46,291 bases of DNA from Gammaproteobacteria bacterium (GCA_018401885.1 JAGYKB010000019.1:1-46291); one strand, 5' to 3'; positions 1 to 10,677 are shown, counted from the stretch's first letter. Notes: generated by a model from the sequence alone, not told the origin. A program made the numbers and translations.

Positions 1-184
1 CGTCTCAGGGAGGACGCATTATACGTACGCCGATTCGTTTAGCAAGCGTTTTGAGAAATAATTTCTAAAGAAATTTGATCCTCGATTCTTACTATTCTCA
101 GCGCAGTTTGCAGGCTCGTACAACTAGCTCTGCTATTCGCGCTGGGCCGACCAGTATAACTTACTTTGATAGCTTTAATACAGC

Positions 185-1459
185 CTAAACGAGCCTTATA
201 AGGTGAAATAGCTTCTTGCCGCGGCGCAGGACGAAGTAGCGTCCGTGCAATGCATTCTCGGCGCCTAAAACTGAGTCCCCATCACTAACCACCACCCCGT
301 TAACGCTTACGGCATTATTGCCCAGAAATTCCCTTGCCATCTTATTGGATTTTGCAAGCTCAGTAGCAACGAGCAGCTCCGTTAACGTGCCGGCGCTAGA
401 ATCCGTCGTCGGTAACCCGTCTTGAGCGAGTTGCGCGAGGTCAGACTCGGTAAGCGAGGCTATATCGCCCGAGAACAAAGCGCCGCTTATACGCTGGGCT
501 GCTGCGAGGCCCGCCTCCCCATGAACTAAACGCGTCACCTCCTGAGCGAGTATTCCCTGCGCTTCAGGCTTAGTGCTCGACGCGGCATCAGCCGCTCTAA
601 TCGCCTCTATTTCTTCCAGTCTTAGGAAAGTGAAAAAATGCATAAATCGATAAACGTCGGCGTCGGCGGTATTAAGCCAAAACTGATAAAACGCATAAGG
701 AGACGTTTTCGCTGGATCCAACCAGACAGTACCGCTTTCGCTTTTGCCAAACTTAGAGCCGTCAGCCTTGGTAATAAGTGGCATCGTAAGGCCATAGACT
801 TGGTTCTGATGCATGCGCCTCGTGAGATCGATGCCCCCGGTGATATTGCCCCACTGGTCGCTGCCTCCGATCTGCAGGGTGCAACCATAGCGCTCGTTAA
901 GCTGCGCAAAATCAAACGACTGCAAAATCATGTAGCTGAATTCGGTAAAAGAGATGCCTTCGCCCTCTCGGTCGATACGTTGCTTTACTGACTCTTTCTG
1001 AATCATCGCGTTAACCGAAAAATGCTTCCCGACGTCTCTCAGAAAGTCGAGCACGTCCAAGCCTTTTGTCCAGTCGAGGTTGTTCACCAATATCGCCGAA
1101 TTGTCACCGCAGTCAAAATCTAGGAACTGGCTGAGCTGCGGCTTGATGCGCTCAACCCAACCGGATATCACATCGGTGGAATTAAGCTTGCGCTCGCTGT
1201 CTTTAAAACTCGGATCGCCTATCATGCCCGTGGCGCCGCCGATAAGCGCGATTGGCTTATGCCCTGCCATCTGAAAGCGTTTAAGCGCCAATAAAGGCAC
1301 CATGTTCCCGATATGAAGACTCTCGGCTGTTGGGTCGAAGCCGCAGTAGACTACTCGCGATGCCTCAGCGAGATGCGCTTTAAGGTCGTCTCCGCCGGCT
1401 AACTGGGTTACAAGCGCGCGGCTCTCGAGGTCTTTCACAATATCTTGAGGGGGTGTCAT
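185..1459 (-). CDS. tyrS: Tyrosyl-tRNA synthetase
   Basis: Charges tRNA-Tyr with tyrosine in the cytoplasm. The 424-residue protein has the class I signature HIGN at residues 49-52 (HIGH box) and KFGKS at 236-240 (KMSKS box), and ends in an S4-like RNA-binding domain (VSVNG..., [11 protein letters not shown]). Length fits the bacterial family. The frame extends 10 codons further to a GTG at 1489, but the ATG at 1459 is preferred because a purine-rich GAAGAGAAG stretch lies just before it and the HIGH box then sits at the usual distance. It is divergent from the M23 peptidase gene; an M23 gene and anmK next to tyrS is a common gammaproteobacterial arrangement. The 184 bases downstream to the window edge hold nothing I recognise. 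Confidence 0.97.
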   Translation of the reverse strand: MTPPQDIVKDLESRALVTQLAGGDDLKAHLAEASRVVYCGFDPTAESLHIGNMVPLLALKRFQMAGHKPIALIGGATGMIGDPSFKDSERKLNSTDVISGWVERIKPQLSQFLDFDCGDNSAILVNNLDWTKGLDVLDFLRDVGKHFSVNAMIQKESVKQRIDREGEGISFTEFSYMILQSFDFAQLNERYGCTLQIGGSDQWGNITGGIDLTRRMHQNQVYGLTMPLITKADGSKFGKSESGTVWLDPAKTSPYAFYQFWLNTADADVYRFMHFFTFLRLEEIEAIRAADAASSTKPEAQGILAQEVTRLVHGEAGLAAAQRISGALFSGDIASLTESDLAQLAQDGLPTTDSSAGTLTELLVATELAKSNKMAREFLGNNAVSVNGVVVSDGDSVLGAENALHGRYFVLRRGKKLFHLIRLV

Positions 1460-1789
1460 GACTTCTCTTCTTTCTATATTAGTGAACACTGTCTACTGGA
1501 TTGCCCGCCACCGAGGTCTATTCACAAAGTCAAACAAAGTTAAAATAGACGGTTGAGTTAGGTGAACTTTCTAACCCGCAGTAGGTCGAATCGCTGTATC
1601 TTGAGGCGTTGACCTAAACTTCTCGATTACATAAATTGCTGAGCGAGCCTCTTTTGTACCCCACGCTTCGCTGCTACCAGGCAGACGAACGGGAGCGCGA
1701 TTTTACACGAGTTTATCCCCCACTGCTAAATGACGGTGGGAATTACGCCACTTATTGCTATAATTTCGGGCTAATCGCCATTTAGAGCT
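1460..1789. other. Divergent intergenic region tyrS / M23 peptidase
   Basis: About 330 bases between two divergent start codons. It should hold promoters for both genes. On the plus strand an extended -10 element is visible near its right end (listed separately). I see no tRNA-like structure, T-box or long repeat. Confidence 0.6.
1756..1764 (+). promoter_or_regulatory. Extended -10 promoter for the M23 peptidase gene
   Basis: TGCTATAAT is a perfect sigma-70 extended -10 (TGn TATAAT). It ends 25 bases before the ATG at 1790, giving a short leader. No good -35 hexamer is seen at 16-18 bases upstream, which is usual for extended -10 promoters. The Shine-Dalgarno in the short leader is weak. Confidence 0.55.
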
Positions 1790-3316
1790 ATGAACGAACA
1801 CATGATCTTTGATCAGCATATTAAGAAAATCAGACTGCGGCTGAGCTCACTAAGCGAGTTGATTAGCAGGCAGCTCTCGATAATTAGCCACTATCCCCGC
1901 GGCCATGCGTACCTTTTAGGCGGTCTGGGCGTATGCATGCTCGGACTACTCGCACTACCCAGCGAATCGAGCAACGCCGGTCCCGCGCTCACGACATTGC
2001 CGGTCACCTCGGAGGTTATTGACTCCAAGACAGGCTTTGAAAGTATAGCCATTCCGCCCCAACCAGCCGCTGCGGCAGCGCTAAATCCAATGCTAACCCT
2101 CGAGGAAGTGGACGGGGAACTGGTTGAAGACCTCAATTCAGCGAGCGCGAGCACCCAATCGGATTCTCTGATCTCGCCTGAAAAAGTTACCCCGGCGCCC
2201 CAATGGAAAAAGTATTCTATCGCATCTGGCGATAGTCTCTCTTTATTGTTTAGCAAAGTAGGATTAAACGACGGAGACCTCTTTGCGCTTCTCAACAGCA
2301 GCGCCGAAGCGAAAGTCCTTAACCGCGTTTACCCTGGCTATCAACTGGAATTTAGGATTCCCGCTAATGGCGAGCTGGAACAATTACGCGTGTTTAAGAA
2401 CCCATTAGAGGGCTATTTGTTCACCCGCACCGAGGGAACCTATTCGGTAGAAACTATCGTTAAAAACCCCGAAATTCGCCAAACTTTTAAAGTCGGCACC
2501 ATCAGCGACAGCCTGTTCCTAGCCGGCAAGCGCGAGCAGATTCCGGCCACAACGATTATGGAGATGGCGAATATCTTCGGCGGCGTTATCGATTTTATAC
2601 TCGATCCGCGCGCCGGTGATGAGTTTAGTATCCTCTATGAGGAGAAGTATCTAGACGGGAAATTTATCGGTCACGGCGAGATTCTCGCCTCGCGTTTTGT
2701 TAACCAAGGCAAGGTCTACACTGCTGTTAGGTATATCGATGATGAAGGCGAGGTCGGCTACTATAATCCAGAGGGTGAAAGCATGCGCAAAGCTTTCCTT
2801 CGCAGTCCTTTGGATGTTTTTCGCATTAGCTCCAATTTCAATCCCAGTCGCAGACACCCAGTGCTGAATACTATTCGCGCGCACAAGGGCACAGACTATG
2901 CGGCGCCAACGGGAACACCAATTCGTGCCACCAGTGACGGGCGTGTCACATTTTCTGGTCGCAAGGGTTCGTTTGGCAACTTAGTGATCGTCAAGCATTC
3001 AGGTGGATTCGAAACAAAGTACGCCCATCTCAATAAATTTGGCGCTTACAAAAAAGGCGCGCGGGTTCGTCAGGGCGATGTCATTGGCTACGTCGGCTCG
3101 ACGGGCAGCGCGACAGGGCCGCATCTGCACTATGAGTTTTTGGTTAATGGCGTGCACCAGAATCCCCGCACAATAGTAGACAAATTACCAAAGGCGCGCT
3201 CGATCGATCCGGACCAACTGGAGAATTTCAAATCCCAGACTGCCGGCTTGGTTGACCAGTTCAATACGCTTGCAGCGCAGGGTCAAAAGCGCGCACTGCT
3301 GACTCTCGCGCAATAG
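1790..3316 (+). CDS. M23 family murein DD-endopeptidase (MepM-like)
   Basis: Probable peptidoglycan hydrolase of the MepM/YebA type that cleaves cross-links to allow wall growth. The 508-residue protein has a short cytoplasmic N-terminus, one hydrophobic anchor at about residues 43-57, a low-complexity Ala/Ser/Pro linker, a LysM/OapA-like region at about 140-190 (YSIASGDSLSLLFSKVGL), and a C-terminal M23 domain. The zinc and catalytic pattern is complete: H365xxxD369 and H445-L-H447. It is therefore likely active, unlike the degenerate EnvC/NlpD class. It is anchored in the inner membrane with the enzyme domain in the periplasm. anmK follows after 38 bases on the same strand, coupling wall cleavage with muropeptide recycling. 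Confidence 0.9.
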   Translation: MNEHMIFDQHIKKIRLRLSSLSELISRQLSIISHYPRGHAYLLGGLGVCMLGLLALPSESSNAGPALTTLPVTSEVIDSKTGFESIAIPPQPAAAAALNPMLTLEEVDGELVEDLNSASASTQSDSLISPEKVTPAPQWKKYSIASGDSLSLLFSKVGLNDGDLFALLNSSAEAKVLNRVYPGYQLEFRIPANGELEQLRVFKNPLEGYLFTRTEGTYSVETIVKNPEIRQTFKVGTISDSLFLAGKREQIPATTIMEMANIFGGVIDFILDPRAGDEFSILYEEKYLDGKFIGHGEILASRFVNQGKVYTAVRYIDDEGEVGYYNPEGESMRKAFLRSPLDVFRISSNFNPSRRHPVLNTIRAHKGTDYAAPTGTPIRATSDGRVTFSGRKGSFGNLVIVKHSGGFETKYAHLNKFGAYKKGARVRQGDVIGYVGSTGSATGPHLHYEFLVNGVHQNPRTIVDKLPKARSIDPDQLENFKSQTAGLVDQFNTLAAQGQKRALLTLAQ

Positions 3317-3354
3317 CAAGCGCTAACGCAACAGCCGACGCCCAGGAGGGCAAA

Positions 3355-4488
3355 GTGCCTGCAGCTAAACGCCTCTTTATTGGTCTGATGTCTGGCACGA
3401 GCCTCGATGGCATTGACTGCGCGATAGTCGATTTGACCTGCGACAGCCCTGCCCTCGTTGCTGCTGACTGTTTCGCGCTCCCAAATGATCTCAGGCGCGA
3501 CATTCTCACGCTATGCGCGAACAAGCAGGCGCCTCTTGCAGAAGTTGGCAGGCTGGACATTGAGCTTGGCCGCTGCTTCGCTGAGGCCGCATCAAATACG
3601 CTCCTACGCGCCGGTATCACAGCAGAAGAGATCGAAGCCATCGGCAGCCATGGCCAAACCGTTTTCCATCAGCCAAATTCAGCCGCACCTTTCAGCCTGC
3701 AACTTGGCGATCCAAATACCATCGCAGAGAGAACAGGCATAACAACTGTCGCAGACTTTCGCCGCCGCGACATGGCAGCCGGTGGTCAAGGCGCCCCTCT
3801 AGCACCACTGCTACATCAGCATTGTTTCGCTTCAGCGAGCGAGAATCGCGCAATCGTAAATATCGGCGGCATAGCAAACATTACGCTCCTTCTCGCGAAC
3901 GGCGAGAGAATGGCGTTCGACACAGGCCCGGGCAATGTTCTAATGGATTACTGGATTGCGCGGCATAAAGACGCGCGTTTCGATATGAATGGAGAGTGGT
4001 CAGAAAAAGGGCGCGTAAACAGAGCACTCCTGAAAGAACTATTAAAAGAGCCTTATTTCGCTACGCCTGCGCCGAAAAGCACAGGCCGCGAATTATTCAA
4101 TGGCGCATGGCTCGACGAACGACTCGGCGCAATCGAGCAACGGCCAAGCCCACAAGACGTGCAAGCTACGCTTCTGGAGTTTACTGCAGCGACTCTCGCA
4201 GAGGCGCTCAATGCAGGATTAGGTCATGGCGAGATTTATCTCTGTGGGGGCGGCGCACACAATACGGCTTTGCTAAATCGCCTAAAAGTACTTATGCCAC
4301 AAAACTCTGTGGCCACCACGACCGAACTCGGTATTGATCCCGATTGGCTAGAGGCGATGGCCTTCGCCTGGATGGCTCAGCAGAGTCTCGATGGGATAAC
4401 ACTAACGACCGCGCCTTTCACCGGCGCGAAAAACCCGGTTTTGCTAGGGGGAATCTATCCCTGCCCGACATTCACTGGATCGAATTAG
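3355..4488 (+). CDS. anmK: Anhydro-N-acetylmuramic acid kinase
   Basis: Converts 1,6-anhydro-MurNAc plus ATP to MurNAc-6-phosphate during cell-wall recycling in the cytoplasm. The 377-residue protein has the ATP-loop [12 protein letters not shown] at residues 10-21, GSHGQT around residue 100 and FDTGPGN with the family's catalytic Asp at 189. A later glycine-rich ATP-site motif (LCGGGAHN) is also present. It starts at GTG 3355, supported by a strong AGGAGGG five bases upstream. It lies just behind the M23 endopeptidase gene. Its stop overlaps the convergent erpA stop by four bases. Confidence 0.96.
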   Translation: MPAAKRLFIGLMSGTSLDGIDCAIVDLTCDSPALVAADCFALPNDLRRDILTLCANKQAPLAEVGRLDIELGRCFAEAASNTLLRAGITAEEIEAIGSHGQTVFHQPNSAAPFSLQLGDPNTIAERTGITTVADFRRRDMAAGGQGAPLAPLLHQHCFASASENRAIVNIGGIANITLLLANGERMAFDTGPGNVLMDYWIARHKDARFDMNGEWSEKGRVNRALLKELLKEPYFATPAPKSTGRELFNGAWLDERLGAIEQRPSPQDVQATLLEFTAATLAEALNAGLGHGEIYLCGGGAHNTALLNRLKVLMPQNSVATTTELGIDPDWLEAMAFAWMAQQSLDGITLTTAPFTGAKNPVLLGGIYPCPTFTGSN

Positions 4489-4838
4489 ATCGAAAAAGAG
4501 GACCCGCATCCGCAGGTTGTCGTGGCCAAGGGATTATTGACCACGAAGCGAGAGCCCTCCAGACCTTCGAGATAATCGACTTTGGAGCCGACAAGATACT
4601 GATAGGACAGCGGGTCTACTAACAGGCTAGCGCCTTTGTTTTGAATAAGCGTATCGTCTTCGGCAACTTCCTCGTCAAACGAAAAGCCGTACTGAAACCC
4701 TGAGCAACCCCCTCCAGTGACGAAAACCCGCAGCTTTAGACGAGGGTTACCCTCCTCGGTTATCAGGCTCTGAACCTTCGCCGCCGCGTTATCCGTTAAG
4801 GACATAATGGTTGGTGCTTGTGATTGAACAACAGACAT
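4485..4838 (-). CDS. erpA: Iron-sulfur cluster insertion protein ErpA
   Basis: A-type Fe-S carrier that delivers clusters to apoproteins, including enzymes of isoprenoid synthesis. The 117-residue protein has the three conserved cysteines of the A-type family: C45 in [11 protein letters not shown] and C109 and C111 in the C-terminal CGCGSSF. The motif context fits ErpA better than IscA or SufA, and ErpA next to anmK and argC is a known gammaproteobacterial setting. It is the last gene of a leftward set with the bactofilin, the DUF6776-like gene and argC, 121 bases after the bactofilin. Confidence 0.94.
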   Translation of the reverse strand: MSVVQSQAPTIMSLTDNAAAKVQSLITEEGNPRLKLRVFVTGGGCSGFQYGFSFDEEVAEDDTLIQNKGASLLVDPLSYQYLVGSKVDYLEGLEGSRFVVNNPLATTTCGCGSSFSI

Positions 4839-4959
4839 CGTGATTATCTTTCGCTAGTACTAAACACAAGGGAGACAAATCGTTAAGCGCCGTAGATCCC
4901 GCGCGGATTGTAGTATCGCAATAACCAAGCAAAGTAGTCAAGTATAGCCGTCGCTACAA

Positions 4960-5415
4960 TTACTCCGAATCCGCCAAACCGAGCTGTTCAACGGGCTTAG
5001 CACCCTCACTAAGCCTCGGTGCTCCGCCTTCTTCGGCGGTAATATGAACAAGCTTACCGTTGACTTCAGAACCGAGAACCATCTCAATCATATTGTAGTG
5101 AAGATCACCTACGACAATTGCCTTGCTGGCGAGCTCAATGTGCTTCGAACAATGGACATTCCCCTGCACCAAGCCATTCACCACAGCTGAAGGCGCTTTG
5201 ATTTCGCCTTCGACTGTGCCTTTTTCGGCAACTCGGACAATCGAGTCGCTCTCATCTTCGGCGAAGATCGACCCGCGCACGCGCCCCTCGATGATGAGCT
5301 CGCCACTAAAATGAATATCACCAATGACCTCGGTGTCACGAGAGATCAACGTATGCGCGGGACTGCTGCGCTTTACCGACGTTTCAGCGATGCTTGTGTC
5401 TGTTTTTTTAAACAT
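4960..5415 (-). CDS. Bactofilin (polymer-forming cytoskeletal protein)
   Basis: Bactofilins polymerise into filaments at the inner membrane and position wall enzymes or other complexes. The 151-residue protein has short disordered ends around a repetitive beta-helix core at about residues 20-125, with recurrent Gly-containing turns (DTEVIGDIHFSGELIIEG, GTVEGEIKA, GLVQGNVHC, AIVVGDLHY). Length and pattern match the family. The start has a clear AGAGGA six bases upstream. It follows a single-span coiled-coil membrane protein gene, which suggests a joint envelope function. Confidence 0.9.
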   Translation of the reverse strand: MFKKTDTSIAETSVKRSSPAHTLISRDTEVIGDIHFSGELIIEGRVRGSIFAEDESDSIVRVAEKGTVEGEIKAPSAVVNGLVQGNVHCSKHIELASKAIVVGDLHYNMIEMVLGSEVNGKLVHITAEEGGAPRLSEGAKPVEQLGLADSE

Positions 5416-5496
5416 GGATTTTCCTCTTATGATAGCCGAGCGAATAAACGCGCGGCCTACTCGCTACTTGTCCTTCATATTATAACAATGGCGTGA

Positions 5497-6234
5497 TTAT
5501 TTACCCCACTCGAATGCTTGATCGACTCTTTTCGCCACTGGGCTCTCTGCTATCGCGCTAATCTCTACTCTCTCTGGCACGAAGCCATCTGGTACTACCA
5601 ACTCACCTTCGATGTTCTGAAAATACTTAAATCGCAGGCGAATATTATCTTCATCTTGCTCCGACGAAATTTCCCTCAGTGCAAGTCGTCTCTGTTGACC
5701 CGCCTGCCGCCCCGCGAGAGTGACATTCACATGCCCCTCGAGGTAGGTGTCTCCGTCCGCATCTTGCTGTCGCAAAACGAGCTTATACCGCTTTGTGTTC
5801 TGCTTAGCCGTTGGCGTGAGATCAAAGCGAGAGATCATCAATCCGGTGCTATCGGTCTGCTCCGAGACAACCTTGTGATAATACTGCAGGTCTGACTCGA
5901 GTTCGGCTATGCGCGCCTGAAGGTCATTGAGCTCGCCGCTGACCTCTTGCGCAGCCAGCTGATCAACCTCTGCCTCACGCTCGGCTAGCGCGAGGCGCCG
6001 CCGTAATTCCTCGTTCTCGATCGAAACAGCCTGCAGCATGGCGTCCAATTCTCTGCGGCTATTGAGCTCTTCTCGCTGCGCATCGAATCCACGCGTAAAG
6101 CCAAAATAAGCACCACCCATAGTTGACAGCAAGACAAAAAAAGCGAGCCCGAGTGTAATTACAAGACGCCTGCCAGGCCTATACGGCACAACAATCATGC
6201 GTTCCTGCTTGCTACCTTTGACGACGTTGGGCAT
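5497..6234 (-). CDS. DUF6776-like single-span membrane coiled-coil protein
   Basis: No assigned function. The 245-residue protein has a basic cytoplasmic N-terminus, one membrane segment at about residues 23-45 (LVITLGLAFFVLLSTMGGAYFGF), a long charged coiled coil at about 50-120 rich in Glu, Leu and Arg, and a C-terminal beta-rich domain that should be periplasmic. I recognise it as the DUF6776 type found between argC and erpA in pseudomonads and relatives. It lies 58 bases after argC and 81 bases before the bactofilin. A periplasmic domain with an inner-membrane coiled coil next to a cytoskeletal filament gene suggests an envelope scaffold; this is inference. Confidence 0.75.
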   Translation of the reverse strand: MPNVVKGSKQERMIVVPYRPGRRLVITLGLAFFVLLSTMGGAYFGFTRGFDAQREELNSRRELDAMLQAVSIENEELRRRLALAEREAEVDQLAAQEVSGELNDLQARIAELESDLQYYHKVVSEQTDSTGLMISRFDLTPTAKQNTKRYKLVLRQQDADGDTYLEGHVNVTLAGRQAGQQRRLALREISSEQDEDNIRLRFKYFQNIEGELVVPDGFVPERVEISAIAESPVAKRVDQAFEWGK

Positions 6235-6292
6235 TGCTAACTTGTCTCCGGAGCGTTGCTTTTACAACGCTCGCTGCAATGAATGGTTAGAG

Positions 6293-7336
6293 CTAGGGCA
6301 GTAAAGCAATTCCTTGAAGACCCAACGTTTCGGGTAACCCAAACATCAGATTCATGTTCTGCACGGCCTGCCCCGATGCCCCCTTCACCAAATTGTCTTC
6401 GGCCGCGATTACGATCGCCGTATGTGTCTCGGCATTATAGCGCACTGATATCTCGCAGCGATTCGAGCCGCGCACATCGCGTGTTGCAGGAAGCTGGCCC
6501 TGCGGAAGGACTTCGACGAAGGGCTCGTTGGCAAAGCGCGCCTCATAAATCTGCTGCAAGCTCTCGTTCGACGCCTCGACCCCGGGCTTTAAGGGCGCAT
6601 AGAGCGTTGCCAGGATGCCACGGATCATCGGCGTGAGATGAGGCACAAACATAAGACCGACATCCGATCCCGCCGCCGCCTGCAAACCCTGCTTTATCTC
6701 TGGCAAATGGCGATGCCCTTCGACTCCATAGGCCTTAATTGAATCTGCAGATTCGCTAAATAGACTTCCAACCGCTGCCTTACGTCCTGCGCCACTAACA
6801 CCCGATTTCGCATCGGCAATCAGCCTGTCGAGGCACGCCATGCCCTCCTCGAGCAAAGGCAAGAAGCCAAGCTGCACCGCGGTAGGATAGCAGCCAGGCA
6901 CGGCAATCAGACGCGCCCCGCCAATCGCCTCGCGGTTAACCTCCGGCAGTCCGTAGACCGCATCAGGGACGAGCTCGGGGCAAGCATGCGCGACACCGTA
7001 CCAAGTTTCCCAAGTAGGGACGTCCTTGAGGCGAAAGTCTGCAGAGAGATCGATCACTCGCGTGCCAAGGACGAGAAGCTCAGGTACCGAGTGCATAGCG
7101 ACCGCATGAGGCGTTGCAAAAAAAACAACATCGCACGCCCCAAGTGCATTGGCATCAGGGGCACTAAACGGCAGTGTTATGTGGCCACGCAAACTCGGAA
7201 ACAAATCCGCAACTAACGTTCCTTCGAGTTCGCGCGAGGTTACGACTGAAATCTGCACATCCGCGCGGGGCGCTAACAACCTTAGCAGCTCAACGCCTGT
7301 GTAGCCGGTTGCACCCACAATTCCTACCTTAATCAC
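6293..7336 (-). CDS. argC: N-acetyl-gamma-glutamyl-phosphate reductase
   Basis: Third step of arginine synthesis: NADPH-dependent reduction of N-acetylglutamyl phosphate to the semialdehyde. The 347-residue protein opens with the nucleotide-binding [14 protein letters not shown] at residues 8-21 and has the catalytic Cys149 in PGCYPT. A conserved GVSGAGRKA loop follows near residue 180. The length fits the 340-350 residue class. It starts at GTG 7336, backed by a near-ideal AGAGGTGAT Shine-Dalgarno, and heads the leftward set that includes the DUF6776-like protein, bactofilin and erpA. Confidence 0.97.
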   Translation of the reverse strand: MIKVGIVGATGYTGVELLRLLAPRADVQISVVTSRELEGTLVADLFPSLRGHITLPFSAPDANALGACDVVFFATPHAVAMHSVPELLVLGTRVIDLSADFRLKDVPTWETWYGVAHACPELVPDAVYGLPEVNREAIGGARLIAVPGCYPTAVQLGFLPLLEEGMACLDRLIADAKSGVSGAGRKAAVGSLFSESADSIKAYGVEGHRHLPEIKQGLQAAAGSDVGLMFVPHLTPMIRGILATLYAPLKPGVEASNESLQQIYEARFANEPFVEVLPQGQLPATRDVRGSNRCEISVRYNAETHTAIVIAAEDNLVKGASGQAVQNMNLMFGLPETLGLQGIALLP

Positions 7337-7617
7337 TCGATATCACCTCTTACACTGCCGTGGCAGCCTGCCTTTGTATTCTTAGCCTTACTGGCCTAAC
7401 GCGCCATGTTACACCCGCTGCCCGCCAGAGGCATAATCAAGCTGGAGAAACCCTTTCTGCCAGAAAACCCTTAGGCGCGCCCTATGGTAGACTTACTCGG
7501 CAGTTTGACTGCGCATTTTCGGATTCGTTGCATGAGCCTGACGCCGTATTCAATGGATGGCTCGACCTCTGCGCGATCAACAAATTCTGACACTATTCGG
7601 CTCCAAGAGGCTTCACG

Positions 7618-8049
7618 ATGTTGTGGATCAAGGCTTTTCATATCATGGCAGTAATCACCTGGTTCAGCGCCATCTTTTATCTCCCCCGCCTTTTTGTCTA
7701 CCACGCGATGAGCGAGGATCAGATCAGTAAGGACCGCTTCTGCATCATGGAATCCAAGTTATTCTGGGGCATTATGACGCCTTCCGCTGTGGTAACGATT
7801 GCCCTTGGCGCCTGGCTTATCGCTGGCAGCCCGAGCTATTACCTCTCAGCGCCGTGGATGCATGCGAAGCTCGGCTTAGTTGTTTTGCTTCTCGTCTACC
7901 ATTTCATGTGTTGGCAATTTCTGAATAGGCTGAAATCGAATAGTAAGGTGCGTAGCCACACATATTTCCGCGTGTTTAACGAAATCCCAGTTCTTATGAT
8001 GGTACCGATTGTAATCCTCGTTGTTGTTAAACCAGTGTTTGGCGCCTAG
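7618..8049 (+). CDS. hemJ: Protoporphyrinogen oxidase HemJ (CopD-like membrane protein)
   Basis: Membrane protein of the HemJ/UPF0093 family, which oxidises protoporphyrinogen IX in haem synthesis in many bacteria lacking HemG or HemY. The 143-residue sequence has four hydrophobic segments. The N-terminus (MLWIKAFHIMAVITWFSAIF) carries the family's conserved His8 and the WF motif, and the C-terminus has the N-E-I-P-V motif. AAGAGG lies about 8 bases before the start. hemL, another tetrapyrrole gene, follows on the same strand after about 250 bases, which supports the call. Alternative: a general CopD-type membrane protein. Confidence 0.85.
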   Translation: MLWIKAFHIMAVITWFSAIFYLPRLFVYHAMSEDQISKDRFCIMESKLFWGIMTPSAVVTIALGAWLIAGSPSYYLSAPWMHAKLGLVVLLLVYHFMCWQFLNRLKSNSKVRSHTYFRVFNEIPVLMMVPIVILVVVKPVFGA

Positions 8050-8300
8050 CTCCAGTCAGCCAACTCCAATCCGCGACAGCTGATAATCCCAGCGCTTAGT
8101 TGCTATTGGCGTGCCCAACAAGGAAAATACACGGCTGTTCCCGCTTTAAGCGATAACTTGACCCGAACCGTCCAAGGTTCGCTCGCGGGGCAGCAGGCGT
8201 AAAACTTTGTCACGACGATAAGCGTAGTGAGCAGCAGAGTATTAACGCACAACGCAGCGAGCGTGAGCGCAACTAAATTCAAGGCCCTTAAGGACCCCAG

Positions 8301-9593
8301 ATGAACCATGTTAATTCCAAGTCACTCTTTGACGCTGCCCAGAAAGTCATTCCGGGTGGTGTAAATTCTCCTGTTCGCGCGTTTCGTAGCGTTGGTGGCA
8401 ATCCCCTGTTTTTTAAGGGGGGCGAAGGTGCCTATTTAATCGACGCCGACGACAATCGTTATGTCGACTATGTCGGAGCGTGGGGCCCATTAATCCTTGG
8501 TCATGGCAACCCACTTGTCGTCGACGCGCTGCGCAAGCAGTTAGATCAAGGCATCGGCTACGGCGCCTCGACAGAAGCTGAAATTAACATCGCGACCAAA
8601 ATAGTCGACATTGTTCCTTCGATCGAGAAAGTTAGGCTCACCACATCGGGCACTGAGGCGACGATGAGCGCGATCCGCGTAGCGCGCGGCTTCACTGGGC
8701 GAGACGCCATTGTAAAATTTGAAGGCTGTTACCACGGTCACGCCGACGGCCTGCTCGTGAAGGCTGGATCAGGTGCACTCACATTAGGTGAACCAGATTC
8801 ACTTGGCGTCCCAAAGGCCTACACAAACCTTACGCATGTGCTTCCCTACAACGACGCGCAGGCGGTCGAGGACTTCTTTAATAAGCACGGCGATACGATC
8901 GCCTGCATAATCGTCGAGCCTATTGCTGGCAACATGAACCTTGTACCCCCGGTGCCGGGATTCCTCGAAACGCTGCGGACCGTCTGCGACAAACACGGTA
9001 CCGTGCTGATATTCGACGAGGTGATGACCGGCTTTCGCGTGGCGCGCGGTGGCGCGCAGGAAGTGTACGGCGTGACACCCGACATGACTTGTCTGGGCAA
9101 AGTTATTGGAGGCGGACTCCCCGTTGGCGCATTTGGCGGGCGCACCGATATTATGAACATGATTGCTCCACTCGGCGCGGTGTATCAAGCAGGCACATTA
9201 TCGGGCAGTCCTCTCGCCGTAGCAGCCGGCATTTGCATGCTCGATGCTATCTCGCAGCCCGGCTTTTATGACGACTTAGGTGCGCGCGCTGAGAAGCTCA
9301 TGACCGGACTGAAGTCGCGGGCAGCGGCAGCGGGAATCCCCTTCACAACGAATCAGGTTGGAGGCATGTTTGGCTGCTTCTTCAGCGAGGAGGACACAGT
9401 AACTACCTTCGCTCAGGTAATGGACTGCAATTCAGGACATTTCCAGCGCTACTTCCATCTCATGCTCGACGGCGGTGTCTATCTAGCCCCCTCGGCGTTC
9501 GAGGCTGGATTCATTTCAATAGTACACGGTGAAGCCGAGCTTGCAGCGACGCTGGCTGCAGCCGAAAACGCATTTGCCGCTCTCGCGAGCTAG
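8301..9593 (+). CDS. hemL: Glutamate-1-semialdehyde 2,1-aminomutase
   Basis: PLP enzyme forming 5-aminolevulinate in the C5 pathway. The 430-residue protein has the PLP-binding [15 protein letters not shown] at about residues 116-130, the [10 protein letters not shown] loop at 140-149, FDEVMTGFR at 238-246 and the Schiff-base lysine K267 in [16 protein letters not shown]. All catalytic features are intact. The start has AAGGA about 7 bases upstream. The 250 bases between hemJ and hemL hold no gene or riboswitch I can recognise. A carbohydrate kinase gene follows 26 bases later. Confidence 0.97.
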   Translation: MNHVNSKSLFDAAQKVIPGGVNSPVRAFRSVGGNPLFFKGGEGAYLIDADDNRYVDYVGAWGPLILGHGNPLVVDALRKQLDQGIGYGASTEAEINIATKIVDIVPSIEKVRLTTSGTEATMSAIRVARGFTGRDAIVKFEGCYHGHADGLLVKAGSGALTLGEPDSLGVPKAYTNLTHVLPYNDAQAVEDFFNKHGDTIACIIVEPIAGNMNLVPPVPGFLETLRTVCDKHGTVLIFDEVMTGFRVARGGAQEVYGVTPDMTCLGKVIGGGLPVGAFGGRTDIMNMIAPLGAVYQAGTLSGSPLAVAAGICMLDAISQPGFYDDLGARAEKLMTGLKSRAAAAGIPFTTNQVGGMFGCFFSEEDTVTTFAQVMDCNSGHFQRYFHLMLDGGVYLAPSAFEAGFISIVHGEAELAATLAAAENAFAALAS

Positions 9594-9619
9594 CGCAGCT
9601 ACCCTAAGGAAATTGCTGA

Positions 9620-10615
9620 ATGTCTCAGGAAAAAAAATACGATGTTTATGCTGTGGGCAACGCTCTGGTCGACAAAGAGTTCGAAGTAAGCGACGCGTTC
9701 TTCGCAGCGCATGGCATCGAGAAAGGCTTGATGACGCTCGTAGAAGGCGACGAACAAGCTAAATTAGTCGAGTTACTAATGGCAGAGCACGGATTAAAAA
9801 AGCGCGCAGGTGGCGGCTCTGCTGCAAACACACTCTACGCGATTAGCCAGTTCGGCGGCCGCGCCTTCTACTCCTGCAAATTGGGCAACGATGAGACAGG
9901 CGATTTCTTTTTGTCACAGCTTGGCGACCAAAATATTGAAACTAACACCAAAAGCCAGAGAGCCGAAGGTCCAAGCGGCCGCTGCGTCGTCATGATCAGC
10001 CCCGATGCAGAGCGCACGATGCACACGCATCTCGGCGTCTCAGGGTCAATAGATAGTTCGGACCTCGACTTAAATGCCGCTGACCAAGCCAAATATATTT
10101 ACCTAGAAGGGTATTTGGTCACCTCACCGAGCGCACGCGCAGCAATTATCGAGCTGAAAGAATATGCTCAGAGTCGGGGCGTCAATACGGCAATGACTTT
10201 CTCTGATCCCTCGATGCTCGAATACTTCCGCGACAATATAAACGAAGTGCTCGGCACCGGCGTGGACCTTTTATTCTGTAATGAGAGAGAGCTAAGACTC
10301 TGGGCGCAGACCGACGATTTTGAGGCTGCATTTACTAAAGCCCAGGGCTTCGCGAAAAAGCTCGTCGTCACTCTCGGTGCCAAAGGCGCCTTGTTATTTG
10401 ATGGCCAGCGCCGCATCCCAATTGCACCAAATGCTGTTAATGCAATCGACACGAACGGCGCAGGTGACATGTTCGCCGGCGCGTTTCTTTACGGTATCAC
10501 CAATGGCATGAACTTCGAAACCGCCGGTAATTTAGCCTCTCTTGCGTCCGCAAAGGTTGTGTCTAATTTCGGACCACGGCTTACGCCCGAAGAACATACC
10601 GCAATACTCGCGTAA
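9620..10615 (+). CDS. PfkB-family carbohydrate kinase, adenosine kinase-like
   Basis: Ribokinase-fold kinase. The 331-residue protein starts YDVYAVGNALVDKEFEV, typical of adenosine-kinase-like PfkB members, has the GGSAANT substrate-loop motif near residue 65, and the second PfkB signature DTNGAGDMFAGAF at 277-289 with the catalytic base D283 and anion hole. The adenosine specificity is inferred from overall resemblance only; another nucleoside or sugar is possible. It lies 26 bases after hemL and ends just before a hairpin terminator shared with the convergent dnaJ. Confidence 0.85.
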   Translation: MSQEKKYDVYAVGNALVDKEFEVSDAFFAAHGIEKGLMTLVEGDEQAKLVELLMAEHGLKKRAGGGSAANTLYAISQFGGRAFYSCKLGNDETGDFFLSQLGDQNIETNTKSQRAEGPSGRCVVMISPDAERTMHTHLGVSGSIDSSDLDLNAADQAKYIYLEGYLVTSPSARAAIIELKEYAQSRGVNTAMTFSDPSMLEYFRDNINEVLGTGVDLLFCNERELRLWAQTDDFEAAFTKAQGFAKKLVVTLGAKGALLFDGQRRIPIAPNAVNAIDTNGAGDMFAGAFLYGITNGMNFETAGNLASLASAKVVSNFGPRLTPEEHTAILA

Positions 10616-10647
10616 GCAGTCTTGTGTGACGGTTTTATTCAGCACAA

Positions 10648-10677
10648 AAAAAACGCGGCTACTGAGCCGCGTTTTTT
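10648..10677. terminator. Bidirectional rho-independent terminator
   Basis: Perfect 9-bp stem AACGCGGCT / AGCCGCGTT around an ACTG loop, flanked by an A-run on the left and a T-run on the right, so it can work on both strands. It lies between the convergent PfkB kinase gene and dnaJ. Confidence 0.9.

Noticed and set aside
8103..8309. 68-codon minus-strand frame before hemL
   Set aside because: It overlaps the hemL start, and has no family likeness.
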